Origin: JAFHCF01 sp048497495
Lineage (GTDB): Bacteria > Pseudomonadota > Alphaproteobacteria > Rhizobiales > Ancalomicrobiaceae
Assembly: GCA_048497495.1 (NCBI GenBank)
Contig: JAFHCF010000244.1
Span: 14,680 to 78,679, forward strand
DNA length: 64,000 bases
Direction of reading: 5' to 3'
Below are positions 1-8,645 of this stretch, piece after piece. How positions within the stretch are numbered: position 1 is the first letter of the stretch; each line of letters starts with the position of its first letter. The notes beneath the pieces were generated by a model, which was not told the DNA's origin, ran no database searches, and saw only the letters and a list, made by a program, of their open reading frames with translations. Position numbers and translations under genes: made by a program.

Positions 1-965
1 TCGCTGAGGTGGTCCCCGCCCGTCCGCCGGGCCTGTGCACCGGCTGCCCCGAGCGGCCGATCTTCGCCTCGATGAAGCTGGTCGAGGAGGAACTGGGGCA
101 GCACCACGTCTCCGCCGACATCGGCTGCCACCTGTTCTCGATCCTGCCGCCGTTCAATCTCGGGGCGACGACCATGGGCTTCGGCCTCGGTCCGGCCTCG
201 ACCTCGGCCTTCAACGTCAAGGCCGACAAGCGCTCGATCGCCGTGATGGGCGACGGCGGCTTCTGGCACAACGGCCTGACCAGCGGCATCGGCAACGCCG
301 TGTTCAACAAGCACGACGGCGTCTTCCTGATCGTCGACAACTTCTACACCTCGGCGACCGGCGGCCAGGACATCCTGTCGTCGCGCGCCCGTAACGACGA
401 CCGCAGCACCAACAATTCGATCGTCGACGCCCTCGCCGGCATCGGCGCCAGATGGGTGCGCCACGTCGACCGCACCTACGACGTCGCCAAGATGCGCGAC
501 ACGCTGCGCGAGGCGCTGACCACCGACGCCGAGGGCCCGAAGATCATCGTCGCCTCGTCGGAATGCATGCTGAACAAGCAGCGCCGGGTGAAGCCGCAGG
601 TCGCCAAGGCGATCAAGGCCGGAGAGCGCGTCGTCAAGGAGCGCTTCGGCGTCGACGAGGACATCTGCACCGGCGATCATGCCTGCATGCGCCTGTCCGG
701 TTGCCCGTCCCTGTCGGTCAAGCAGCTCGACGATCCCTTGCGCGACGATCCGGTCGCCGCCATCGACGACACCTGCGTCGGCTGCGGCAACTGCGGCGAG
801 GTCGCCGACGCGGCGGTTCTGTGCCCGTCGTTCTACCGCGCCGACGTGGTCCACAATCCGACCGGCTGGGATCGCTTCGAGGCCAGGGTCACCATGGCCG
901 TCATCACCTTCCTGCAACGCCGCCGGTCGAACCGCCGCATCCAGATGGGCCCGTCCGCCGCATGA
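1..965 (+). CDS. Indolepyruvate ferredoxin oxidoreductase alpha-like subunit, C-terminal part (5' end outside window)
   Basis: This is the C-terminal half of an IorA-type 2-oxoacid:ferredoxin oxidoreductase subunit. The reading frame is open to the left edge, so the true start lies outside. Visible are the CTGCPERP motif that opens the thiamine-diphosphate domain (CPGCPHR in relatives), the GDGGFWHNG thiamine-diphosphate binding segment, and a C-terminal cysteine-rich region with CVGCGNC plus a distal CP for [4Fe-4S] clusters. The first cluster motif is irregularly spaced. The family decarboxylates aryl 2-oxoacids oxidatively to acyl-CoA. The stop overlaps the next start (ATGA), so the two subunits are translationally coupled. 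In this locus isatinate (2-aminophenylglyoxylate) is a plausible substrate, giving 2-aminobenzoyl-CoA; that is inference. Confidence 0.85.
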   Translation, partial: AEVVPARPPGLCTGCPERPIFASMKLVEEELGQHHVSADIGCHLFSILPPFNLGATTMGFGLGPASTSAFNVKADKRSIAVMGDGGFWHNGLTSGIGNAVFNKHDGVFLIVDNFYTSATGGQDILSSRARNDDRSTNNSIVDALAGIGARWVRHVDRTYDVAKMRDTLREALTTDAEGPKIIVASSECMLNKQRRVKPQVAKAIKAGERVVKERFGVDEDICTGDHACMRLSGCPSLSVKQLDDPLRDDPVAAIDDTCVGCGNCGEVADAAVLCPSFYRADVVHNPTGWDRFEARVTMAVITFLQRRRSNRRIQMGPSAA

Positions 966-2515
966 CGAACGACACTCTGACCCTTCCCCTGCCGGCAGCC
1001 GGCCCGGCGACCGAGCGCCCGATCTCCGTCGCCATCGTCGCCATGGGCGGCCAGGGCGGCGGCGTGCTGACCGACTGGATCGTCAGGCTGGCCGAGGACC
1101 AGGGCTGGGCCGCCCAGTCCACCTCGGTGCCGGGTGTGGCGCAGAGGACCGGCGCGACGATCTATTACGTCGAGATGATGCCCTATCGCGGCGAGCGCCG
1201 ACCCATCCTGGCGCAGATGCCGACCCCCGGCGACGTCGACGTCGTCCTGGCGTCCGAGTTCATGGAGGCCGGCCGGTCGATCCTGCGCGGCATCGTCACG
1301 CCGAACCGCACCACGCTGATCGCCTCGAACCACCGAACCCTGGCGATCTCCGAGAAGATCGCGCCGGGCGAAGGGCTCGCCGACGCCTCCGCCGTCGCCC
1401 GCGCCATCGGCGTCACCGCGCGGCGCGAGATCGTCTTCGACCTGAACGCCCTCGCCGTCGCCAACGGCAGCGTCATCTCGTCGGCCATGTTCGGAGCGCT
1501 CGCCGCGACCGACATCCTGCCTTTCCCGCCGGAGGCCTATACCGCCATCATTCGCGCCGACGGCAAGGGCGTCGACGCCAGCATCCGCACCTTCGAGGCG
1601 GCCCGTGCCCGGGCGCTCTCCGGCGAGCCGCCGGCGGTCGAGGCACCGATCAAGGCGAAGGCCGGGTCCGGCGTCGTCGACGAACGCTGGGGCCGACTGG
1701 CGGCGCGGTTCGGCCGGGATCTGCCGGCTTCGGCCCACCAGATGGCCGACGCCGGCCTCCGCAAGGTGCTCGACTACCAGGACGCCGACTACGGCCGGGA
1801 ATATCTCGACCTGCTCGATCGGGTCCTCACCGCCGATCGCGCCGCCGGTGGCGTGAGGCACGACTTCCTCTTCACCACGACGGCGGCCAAATACCTCGCC
1901 AACGCCATGACCTACGACGACATCGTCCGGGTCGCCGACCTGAAGACGCGGGGATCGAGGCGGTCGCGGATCGAGAGAGAGATGGGCCTGCGCGACGGCC
2001 AAGTCCTGCAGACCACCGAGTTCATGCATCCGCGCCTGGCCGAGATCGCCGGTTTGCTGCCGGCGCGGGCGGGGAAATGGCTCCAAGCCCATCCTCGGCT
2101 CTATGGCTGGCTCGATCGCCGCGTCGACAAGGGCCGCCGGGTCAAAACCTACTCGCTGTTCTGGTTCCTGGTGCTCTACGGCGTCGCGGGCTTGCGCGGT
2201 CTCAGGCGCGGGTCGCTGCGCCACGAGACCGAAGTCGCCCATCGCGACGCTTGGCTCGCCACCGCCACGCGTCTGGTCGGCCGCGACTACCGGCTCGGCG
2301 TCGAGGTGCTGCAATGCCGGCGCCTGATCAAGGGCTACTCCGACACCCACGCACGCGGGCAGTCGAAATTCGACGAGGTGATGGACACGATCGGGCTTCT
2401 CGAGGGGCGGCCCGACGCGGCGGACTGGGCGCGGCGCCTGCGCGAGGCCGCGATCAAGGACGCCTCGCGAGATCTGCTCGACGGTACGATCGCAACGATA
2501 AAGACCTTCCTATGA
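962..2515 (+). CDS. Indolepyruvate oxidoreductase beta-like subunit with C-terminal DUF6537-like domain
   Basis: A 517-residue partner of the preceding subunit. The first ~190 residues are the gamma/beta POR-type domain with the glycine-rich GGQGGG near residue 28, as in IorB. The last ~300 residues resemble DUF6537, which large single-chain indolepyruvate oxidoreductases carry at their C-terminus (TAAKYLANAMTYDD and the long basic helix region). Here the domain is attached to the small subunit while the catalytic subunit stays separate. The start is set by an ATGA overlap with the upstream gene, and the stop overlaps the thioesterase start in the same way, so the three genes form a tight operon. 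Confidence 0.85.
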   Translation: MTNDTLTLPLPAAGPATERPISVAIVAMGGQGGGVLTDWIVRLAEDQGWAAQSTSVPGVAQRTGATIYYVEMMPYRGERRPILAQMPTPGDVDVVLASEFMEAGRSILRGIVTPNRTTLIASNHRTLAISEKIAPGEGLADASAVARAIGVTARREIVFDLNALAVANGSVISSAMFGALAATDILPFPPEAYTAIIRADGKGVDASIRTFEAARARALSGEPPAVEAPIKAKAGSGVVDERWGRLAARFGRDLPASAHQMADAGLRKVLDYQDADYGREYLDLLDRVLTADRAAGGVRHDFLFTTTAAKYLANAMTYDDIVRVADLKTRGSRRSRIEREMGLRDGQVLQTTEFMHPRLAEIAGLLPARAGKWLQAHPRLYGWLDRRVDKGRRVKTYSLFWFLVLYGVAGLRGLRRGSLRHETEVAHRDAWLATATRLVGRDYRLGVEVLQCRRLIKGYSDTHARGQSKFDEVMDTIGLLEGRPDAADWARRLREAAIKDASRDLLDGTIATIKTFL

Positions 2516-2991
2516 CAAGCACGAACGACGTTCAGCTCATGAGCAAGCCGACCCCTCTCGCGATCTCGGATCTCGAAAGGTCTCCGTGGTCGACCACCAC
2601 GACGATCAGGTTCGGCCAATGCGACCCGGCCGGCATCGTCTACACGCCGAACTTCTTCGACATCTTCAACGTGGTGGTCGAGGAATGGTACGGCGACGCC
2701 CTGGGCATCGACTATTACGACGTCATCCGCAACCGGCGCACCGGCCTCGGCTACGTCAACGCCCTCGCCGACTTCTTCCTACCCTGCAAGATGGGCGACG
2801 AGATCGAGGTCGCGGTCGACGTCGGGCGGATCGGAAACACCTCCTTCGGTCTGGTTCTCCACGCCTTCGTCGAGGGCCGAGAGGCGCTCCGGGGCAAGTT
2901 CACCGTCGTCACCACCAGCCTGGAATCCCATCGCCCGATCCCGATCCCCGAGGATCTGCGACAGGCATTGATCGCCTATCGCGCGAGGTGA
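2512..2991 (+). CDS. Acyl-CoA thioesterase, 4-hydroxybenzoyl-CoA thioesterase family
   Basis: A 159-residue hot-dog fold protein. The GQCDPAGIVYTPNF segment near residues 35-48 is the 4HBT signature and contains the Asp used for thioester hydrolysis in the Pseudomonas-type enzyme. Length is typical. The start is at an ATGA overlap; an internal ATG ten codons on is an alternative. Coupling to the oxidoreductase pair suggests release of CoA from an aromatic acyl-CoA such as 2-aminobenzoyl-CoA, perhaps to relieve CoA trapping. The substrate is inferred from neighbours only. Confidence 0.82.
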   Translation: MTSTNDVQLMSKPTPLAISDLERSPWSTTTTIRFGQCDPAGIVYTPNFFDIFNVVVEEWYGDALGIDYYDVIRNRRTGLGYVNALADFFLPCKMGDEIEVAVDVGRIGNTSFGLVLHAFVEGREALRGKFTVVTTSLESHRPIPIPEDLRQALIAYRAR

Positions 2992-3161
2992 GCGACCGAG
3001 CGAAACCCGCCGCGAGGGCCCGGTCGCTGCGACATAGTAGGATGTCTTACCAGTGAAGTAATGCCTTGCTAGGCTGCGTCCATCTATGACATATCTCCCG
3101 GCGAGCCGGAGCGGGCAGTGCAACTCGTCCGCCGGCCGATCGGTTCGACGACAGACGAGAC

Positions 3162-3656
3162 ATGATGGGGTACAAAGTGGCTGCGGACGGCGGGGCATTG
3201 GCCGAATCCACTCGACAGAAGATCGAAACGAGGATTTGGCTCCAGGTGCTTGCCCTCGAAAGCACGATATTCGCGAAGCTCAACGGCGCATTGCTCGGTC
3301 AATTCGATCTTTCGGTGGCGAAATTTGAGTTTCTTGCCCAAGTCGATCGATATCCCGAGGGGGTCAGCCTCGGCCAGATCTCATCCAACCTGAAGGTGTC
3401 CTCCGGCAACGTGTCGGGCCTCGTCCGTCGCCTGCTGATCGACGACCTCATCACCAAGACGATGTCGCCGGACGACCGCCGATCCTTCATCGTCCGGTTC
3501 TCGCCGAAGGGGAGCGACGTGTTCGCGCGGGCCAATCGGCTCCACGCCGCGACACTCGCCGCGTGTTTCGCCGAGATCCCCGACGACGAACTGGAACAGT
3601 CGCTGGCGCGGCTGCGGTCGCTCCACGCCCGCGTCAGGGGACACCACGATGACTAA
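3162..3656 (+). CDS. MarR family transcriptional regulator (first of a tandem pair)
   Basis: A 164-residue winged-helix protein. A helix-turn-helix lies at about residues 65-95 (VSLGQISSNLKVSSGNVSGLVRRL), followed by the wing DDRRSF, which is the usual MarR layout. The start could be either of two adjacent ATGs. Its end overlaps the second MarR gene by 8 bases. MarR proteins typically bind an aromatic acid or acyl-CoA and leave their operator. Location next to the aromatic operons makes it a candidate reader of the AATATG-N6-CATATT dyads at 16557, 18861 and 30795. Confidence 0.88.
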   Translation: MMGYKVAADGGALAESTRQKIETRIWLQVLALESTIFAKLNGALLGQFDLSVAKFEFLAQVDRYPEGVSLGQISSNLKVSSGNVSGLVRRLLIDDLITKTMSPDDRRSFIVRFSPKGSDVFARANRLHAATLAACFAEIPDDELEQSLARLRSLHARVRGHHDD

Positions 3657-4152
3657 GGCGCCGGGACCCTCCCCCGACCCCGAGGCGCGCTCGGATGCCG
3701 AGCCCTCGATGGTGCCTCGGGATCTCGAGGCCTACGTCCCCTATCTGTTGAACCGTCTGACCAACATCTGGAACGTCAACCAGTCCGGCGAACTCGTCGA
3801 ATTCGGCATCAACGCCACGCTGCTCAGGACGCTGGCGGTGCTCTCGATCCACGAGACGCTGACGGTCAACGAGATCGCCAACTATGCGGTGGTCGAACAG
3901 TCGAATGCCAGCCGGACCATCGATTCGATGGTCACCGCCGGACTGGTGCGACGCGAGATCTCCGCCTCCGATCTCCGGCGGCGCGAGATCGCCCTGACCG
4001 AGGCGGGCGAGGCGCTCCTCAAGCAGCTCTGGCCGATCATGCACCGCAACTACACGCGGATGATCCGCGACATCCCCGACAAGAACCTCGCGATCTGCAT
4101 CGAGACGCTTCTGGCGATGCTGCGCAACATGGGCGCCGGGGCCGGCGCCTGA
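3649..4152 (+). CDS. MarR family transcriptional regulator (second of a tandem pair)
   Basis: A 167-residue MarR protein with a helix-turn-helix around residues 75-105 (LTVNEIANYAVVEQSNASRTI) and the wing DLRRREI. It is clearly divergent from the first MarR rather than a recent duplicate. It overlaps that gene by 8 bases in another frame, so the two are co-translated and may act as a pair or heterodimer. The stop codon lies in the loop of a strong hairpin shared with the converging cyclase gene. Confidence 0.88.
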   Translation: MTKAPGPSPDPEARSDAEPSMVPRDLEAYVPYLLNRLTNIWNVNQSGELVEFGINATLLRTLAVLSIHETLTVNEIANYAVVEQSNASRTIDSMVTAGLVRREISASDLRRREIALTEAGEALLKQLWPIMHRNYTRMIRDIPDKNLAICIETLLAMLRNMGAGAGA

Positions 4153-4187
4153 GGCGCCGGCCATCCCGACCGCCCGCCTCAGGCGGG
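4141..4187. terminator. Double hairpin between convergent genes
   Basis: Two back-to-back hairpins lie between the second MarR (+) and the cyclase (-). The first has nine-base arms at 4141-4149 and 4153-4161 with the MarR stop codon TGA as the loop. The second has seven-base arms at 4173-4179 and 4181-4187 and includes the cyclase stop. No T-tract is evident, so this is a candidate bidirectional terminator or 3' stabiliser by position only. Confidence 0.5.
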
Positions 4188-4958
4188 AACGATCGCCAGC
4201 ACCCGCAAGGGGCTGCCCGATCCGTTGAGGATCTTGAGCGGCGCGGTGATCAGAACCGCCCCGGTCGCCGGCATCTGGTCGAGATTGCACAGACACTGCA
4301 GGCCGTAGCGCCCCGCGCCGTGGAGGTAGTGGTGCGCCGGAAGCGGCGGGTTGAAATGGCTCGCCTGGCCGGCGTCGGTGCCGATCGTCTCGGTGCCGAA
4401 GCCGAGGATGCCGCGCTCGTGTACCAGCCACTTCATCACCTCGGCGTCCGGACCGGGCGTATGCGGCCCGTCCTCGCGCAGGTTGGCGTAGCCACGCGGG
4501 TCGAGCTTCGACCAGTCGGTCCGCAGTAGCACCCACTGGCCCGGAGCGATCCGCCCATGTTCCGCCTCCCAGGCCTCGACCCGGGTGCGGGTCAGCAGGA
4601 AGTCGGCGTCGGCTGCGGCTTCCGCCGAACAGTCGATGGTCACCGCCGGGGCGATCATGTGCTCGACCGGCAGCGTGTCGACGGCGTTGTTGGGCAGATC
4701 CTTGCCGGTGTACCAGTGGATCGGCGCGTCGAAATGCGTGCCGGCGTGCTCACTCACCGTGATGTTGTTCCAATACCAACCCGGCCCGTCGGCGTCGTAG
4801 TTGGAGATCCGCTGGATGCGGACCGGGGCGGCCTGACCGAATTCGACCGGCAGCGTGATCACCGGGAATTCGGGGGTGAGGGTGGCGGTGAGGTCGACGA
4901 TGCGCAGCGATCCGCCGGAGATGGCGCGGGTCAGCAGGGTCGGGTCGAAGGCGGCCAT
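4179..4958 (-). CDS. Cyclase family metal-dependent hydrolase, isatin hydrolase / kynurenine formamidase-like
   Basis: A 259-residue cyclase-superfamily protein. The metal-binding signature HAGTHFDAPIHW is present near residues 70-82 and a second conserved GTDAGQA segment near residue 195. Known members open amide rings or hydrolyse formamides with Mn or Zn (isatin hydrolase, kynurenine formamidase). It is the last gene of a five-gene minus-strand operon beginning at 8645. A second copy lies at 23421. Ring opening of isatin to isatinate fits the neighbouring 2-oxoacid oxidoreductase. Exact substrate is inferred. Confidence 0.8.
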   Translation of the reverse strand: MAAFDPTLLTRAISGGSLRIVDLTATLTPEFPVITLPVEFGQAAPVRIQRISNYDADGPGWYWNNITVSEHAGTHFDAPIHWYTGKDLPNNAVDTLPVEHMIAPAVTIDCSAEAAADADFLLTRTRVEAWEAEHGRIAPGQWVLLRTDWSKLDPRGYANLREDGPHTPGPDAEVMKWLVHERGILGFGTETIGTDAGQASHFNPPLPAHHYLHGAGRYGLQCLCNLDQMPATGAVLITAPLKILNGSGSPLRVLAIVPA

Positions 4959-4970
4959 GGGGACTCCTGT

Positions 4971-6212
4971 TCAATCGTTGCGCCCGAGCTCGTGCTCGAC
5001 GGCCTTCGGGTTCGCCTGCACTCGACGCCGGATGTCCTCGGCGACGTCGCCGACGAAGGCCTCCTCGACCCCGCTCTCCAGCGCCGCCACGATCGCGTCG
5101 GCGAGCGCCTTGGGCGCCACTTTGGGCGGCGGCACGGTCTGGAACCATTCGGTGTCGATCGGCCCGGTGAAGACGTTGATCAGCCGGACGCCGCCCGGCC
5201 GCAGTTCGGCGCGCAGGCAGTGCGACAGCGACAGGCAGGCCGCCTGCATCGCCGACGACACGCCGTAGGGCATCCAGTTGGCGAGCGCGTGGACGGAGAA
5301 GACGTTGACCCAGGCGGCGGCGCTGTTGACGCCATCGGCGCCACGGCCGCGCATCGCCGGGCCGAAGCACTGGGCGAGATGGACGAAGCCCATGTAGATC
5401 TGCTCGATCTCGTCGCGCAGGATGGCGGTTCCGCCGAGCCCGATCAGGCCGCCGGGCCGGAAATGCTCGTTTGTGTTGACGAGTATGTCGATCTTGCCGC
5501 CGATGTCGGAGGCGAGATCGCGCACCGAGCGTTCGTCGGTGACGTCGAGGGGAACGATCTCGTGGGCGGCCCTGAGCTCGTCCTCGCCGGGAAACGGCTT
5601 CCACGGATCGGTGATGCCGACGTAGACGGTGGCGCCGGCGGCGGCCAGCGCCGCGGCGGTCTTCTGCCCGAGGGCGGTGCGGCCGTTGGTGACGAGGGCG
5701 CGGCGAAACTTCGGCCCGGCCGTCATCTCGCGCCACTGCGGATCGTCGGTGGCGTTGGCACCGTCGCGCGGCGGCCGCGCGAAGGCGACCGCCTGCCCGG
5801 CCTTGTCGAGTTGCAGCGACATGCGCGCGCGCTCCCCGCAGACGGCATCGGAATGGAGATGGGCGACCATCACCGGGCCGCAGTCGAGTTCGACCAGGCC
5901 GACCCGCCACGGCGCGCGTTCACGGAAATAGACGTCGGACGGCACCCGCACCCTGGTCTCCGAGACGATCCGGCCGCCGTTCGGCGCGTCCTTCAGCTCG
6001 AGGTCGGCCGACAGGCAGACCGGACAGGCGTCGCGGGCGGGATAGCAGAAGGCGCCGCAGTCGCGGCAGGCCTGCAGGGCGAAGCGGCCTTCCGCCGCCG
6101 CGCCGGTGAGGAGATGGGCGGTGCGGCTGCGGCCGCTCGGCGGCAGGGCCGGCAGCCGCGTGCGCTTCAGCGGGTTGCGGCGCCCCGGACGTTTCAGAGG
6201 ATCGACCATCAC
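4971..6212 (-). CDS. DUF35 (zinc ribbon/OB-fold) fused to a degenerate short-chain dehydrogenase
   Basis: A 413-residue two-domain protein. Residues ~40-140 hold a DUF35 rubredoxin-like zinc ribbon (CRDCGAFCYPARDACPVC) plus OB-fold; such domains partner thiolase-like proteins. Residues ~160-390 have an SDR fold, but the nucleotide loop reads TNGRTALGQ and the active-site motif reads YGVSS, so the catalytic lysine of YxxxK is replaced by serine. The SDR half may therefore be structural, like inactive SDR partners known from beta-oxidation complexes. Its ATG overlaps the stop of the thiolase-like gene, implying a complex with that product. Confidence 0.8.
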   Translation of the reverse strand: MMVDPLKRPGRRNPLKRTRLPALPPSGRSRTAHLLTGAAAEGRFALQACRDCGAFCYPARDACPVCLSADLELKDAPNGGRIVSETRVRVPSDVYFRERAPWRVGLVELDCGPVMVAHLHSDAVCGERARMSLQLDKAGQAVAFARPPRDGANATDDPQWREMTAGPKFRRALVTNGRTALGQKTAAALAAAGATVYVGITDPWKPFPGEDELRAAHEIVPLDVTDERSVRDLASDIGGKIDILVNTNEHFRPGGLIGLGGTAILRDEIEQIYMGFVHLAQCFGPAMRGRGADGVNSAAAWVNVFSVHALANWMPYGVSSAMQAACLSLSHCLRAELRPGGVRLINVFTGPIDTEWFQTVPPPKVAPKALADAIVAALESGVEEAFVGDVAEDIRRRVQANPKAVEHELGRND

Positions 6213-7408
6213 CGGTTCCCCGCCAAGATGACCGCGCCGGACGACAGGCCGCGGTCGTAGTTGATCATGCCGAAGCCCGACGCCAGTCCGACCTTCGCAT
6301 CGGCGACCTGGGTCGGCCCGGCGGTGCCGAGCACCTGGCGCAGCGTTTCGTTGACGCCGATATAGGCCCCGGCCGCCCCGGCCTGTCCCGCCGACAACTG
6401 GCCGCCCGAGGTGTTGTGTGGGAAGGTGCCGTCGATGGTGAGGTCGTGGCGGCGGACGAAGTCGGCGCCTTCGCCCTTCTTGCAGAAGCCGAGATCCTCG
6501 AACTGCATCATGACGATGACCGGATAGTCGTCATAGGTCTGGACGACGTCGAGGTCGTCGGGGCCGACGCCGGCCATGGCGTAGAGATCGTCGATGTCGG
6601 CGACCCAGCCGCCACGGTTCTGGACCACGTCGTCGGTGCGGGCGTTGTGGCGCTCGATGGTCGAAAGGATCTTCGCGCCGGCGAGACCGCGCGCCGCCGC
6701 GGTCTCCTCGCTCATCACCAGGAAGGCTTCCGCGCCGGCGCAGGGCATGACGCAGTCGAAGAGATGGATCGGCTCGGCGATCGGCCGCGCCGACATGTAT
6801 TGGTCGAGCGTCAGCGGCTTCTTCATCAAGGCATGGGGATTGCGCAGGGCGTTGGCGCGCTGGGCCACGGCGATACGGCCGAGATCCTCGCGGCTCACCC
6901 CGAAGCGATCCATGTAGTGGCGCGCGATCAGGGCGAAGCTGGCATTGGCGCCGCCGGCCCCGTAGGGGAAGGCCGCGTCCTGCGAGAAGCGCGAGAAGTT
7001 CGCCAGGGTGCGGCGGAACGAGTCGACATGGTTGGTGTCGCCGGCGACGCAGGCGACGATGTCGGCGTCGCCGGCCTGGACGGCGCGGGCCGCGCGGCGG
7101 ATGGCGGCGACGGCGCTCGCCCCGCCGAGCGGGATGTGATCGAGCCAGCGCACGGCGAGCCCGAAATGTTGGGTGAGGCCGATCGCCGTGTCCGGCCCGA
7201 CCGTGAAGCTCGACAGACAGAAGCCGTCGATGTCGCGATGCCCGATGCCCGAGGCGTCGACCAGACCCCTGAGCGCCCGGCCGATCCACCAATGGGCGCT
7301 CTCGATCGAGAAGCGCTGGTAGGGAATCGTCACCGGCGTCGTGACCACGACGCCGTCATAGGGCGCTCGACGGGAAACGGGCTTCGTCACGTTGTCGGCC
7401 TCAGGCAT
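6209..7408 (-). CDS. Thiolase-like protein of the SCP2/Ltp type lacking the nucleophilic cysteine
   Basis: A 399-residue thiolase-fold protein. The position of the acyl-accepting cysteine reads PLGGASA, so the nucleophile is absent. The HNTSGG motif is kept, but the usual GHP histidine motif reads GQAG and the C-terminal cysteine is missing. Tyrosines are present in TYDDYP and in NYDRG near the C-terminus. These features suit Ltp2-type retro-aldol lyases, which work with a DUF35 partner; the adjacent gene encodes such a partner. In this locus it could cleave a 3-hydroxy-2-oxindole-3-acetyl-CoA into isatin and acetyl-CoA (inference). It overlaps the Ohr gene by 8 bases. Confidence 0.82.
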   Translation of the reverse strand: MPEADNVTKPVSRRAPYDGVVVTTPVTIPYQRFSIESAHWWIGRALRGLVDASGIGHRDIDGFCLSSFTVGPDTAIGLTQHFGLAVRWLDHIPLGGASAVAAIRRAARAVQAGDADIVACVAGDTNHVDSFRRTLANFSRFSQDAAFPYGAGGANASFALIARHYMDRFGVSREDLGRIAVAQRANALRNPHALMKKPLTLDQYMSARPIAEPIHLFDCVMPCAGAEAFLVMSEETAAARGLAGAKILSTIERHNARTDDVVQNRGGWVADIDDLYAMAGVGPDDLDVVQTYDDYPVIVMMQFEDLGFCKKGEGADFVRRHDLTIDGTFPHNTSGGQLSAGQAGAAGAYIGVNETLRQVLGTAGPTQVADAKVGLASGFGMINYDRGLSSGAVILAGNR

Positions 7409-7832
7409 CGGCGATCGTCAGGGTGACGTCGACGTTACCACGGGTGGCGCGCGAGAAGGGGCAACGCTCGTGGGCACCGGCGACCAGTTCTTCCGCCGTC
7501 TCGCGCGCGATCCCCGGCAGGGAGATGGTCAATTCGGCGACGAAGGCATAGCCGACCTCGACCGCGCCGACGCCGATCTTGGCGCTGACCGTCGCCCCAT
7601 CGGGGATGGCGGTCTTGGTCAGCCGGCCCATCAGCTTGACGGCGCTGAGGAAGCAGGCCGACCAGCCGGCGCCGAACAGCTGCTCCGGGTTGGTGCCGTC
7701 GCCGCCAGGGCCGCCGAATTCCTTGGGGATCGACAGGGCGAGCGCCAGCCGCCCGTCGGGGGTCGCGACCCGGCCGTCGCGGCCGCCGAAGGCTTTTGCC
7801 TCGGTCTCGTAGACGATCTTGCTCGGTCTCAT
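7401..7832 (-). CDS. ohr: Organic hydroperoxide resistance protein (Ohr, OsmC superfamily)
   Basis: A 143-residue Ohr-type peroxidase. Both redox cysteines are visible: one in GWSACFLSA and one in AHERCPFSRATRGNVDV, the latter a near-diagnostic Ohr motif. Ohr reduces organic hydroperoxides using lipoylated proteins. Lying inside the aromatic operon it could detoxify hydroperoxides formed by the oxygenase step. It overlaps the thiolase-like gene downstream and follows the racemase-like gene with a 21-base gap. Confidence 0.9.
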   Translation of the reverse strand: MRPSKIVYETEAKAFGGRDGRVATPDGRLALALSIPKEFGGPGGDGTNPEQLFGAGWSACFLSAVKLMGRLTKTAIPDGATVSAKIGVGAVEVGYAFVAELTISLPGIARETAEELVAGAHERCPFSRATRGNVDVTLTIADA

Positions 7833-7853
7833 GAAGGATATCCTCGGGTTGGA

Positions 7854-8645
7854 TCAGTCGAGGGACGATGCGCCGTGGGCGACCATCCGACGGAAATCGC
7901 TCTTGGCGCGTTCGGGCGCGAGCGCGAAACTCGGGCCGCGGCTGGGCTCGAGCCCGCTCAGCGCCCGCAACTGCACCCACATCTCCGCCGACTTCAGCGC
8001 CACCGCGGCGCAGTTGACGACCGGGGCGTGGCCGACCTTGAAGTCGCGCTCGCCGCCGATCAGCAGGCCGGGCAGGACGCCGGCGGGGATGATCACGTCG
8101 GCGCCGGCCTGAACCATCGGCAGAGCGCGGCCGGTGAAGTCGGCGAGAAGCTTCTGCTTGGTGGCGACGTCGCCGGCGAAACAGCGGTCGAACAGTTCCG
8201 GGGTGCCGCCGAGGCCGACGACGCCGGCGATCCGCCCGCCGAGGCCATAGCGATCGGCCTGCTCGTAGTGCCAGACCTCGAAGGCGGCATCGAGCGTCAC
8301 CAGACCCAGCCGCCGTCCGAGCTGCGAGGCCGCCAGCAGCGTCGCCTCGCCGGCGCCGATCACCGGGATGCGCAGGGCCGAGCGCAGCTCATAGAGGCCG
8401 GGATCCTGGAAGTGGCCCATGACATAGGCGTCGTAGCCGTCGGTCTCGGCCTGGAGCCCGGCGTCGACCGCCATGACGGAGCAACGGAACTCGGCGAGAC
8501 GGCCGAAATCGCGATCGGGCGGCGACATGCCGGCCACCGTGACCGAGGTTCCCGGCGCGGCGATCCCCTCGAGGTAGGCCTGCAATCGCGCCAGATAGGA
8601 AGCGCCGATCTTCACGTCGACGAAGCTCTGCCAGAAGATTCGCAT
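7854..8645 (-). CDS. Asp/Glu/hydantoin racemase or maleate isomerase family protein
   Basis: About 263 residues from the ATG at 8645 (MRIFWQSF); the frame stays open further upstream, but the upstream residues are basic and non-conserved, so this start is preferred. It shows the superfamily pattern PVIGAGEA in the middle and VVNCAAVALKSAE near the end, which holds a cysteine. The usual first cysteine is not obvious at the GEA site. Members racemise amino acids or hydantoins, or isomerise diacids. It is the first gene of the minus-strand operon. Its role in the pathway is not clear. Confidence 0.72.
   Translation of the reverse strand: MRIFWQSFVDVKIGASYLARLQAYLEGIAAPGTSVTVAGMSPPDRDFGRLAEFRCSVMAVDAGLQAETDGYDAYVMGHFQDPGLYELRSALRIPVIGAGEATLLAASQLGRRLGLVTLDAAFEVWHYEQADRYGLGGRIAGVVGLGGTPELFDRCFAGDVATKQKLLADFTGRALPMVQAGADVIIPAGVLPGLLIGGERDFKVGHAPVVNCAAVALKSAEMWVQLRALSGLEPSRGPSFALAPERAKSDFRRMVAHGASSLD

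Noticed and set aside
3030..3100. MarR operator upstream of the MarR genes
   Set aside because: Short inverted words (TTAC ... GTAA) are present, but they do not match the shared dyad and are within chance expectation.
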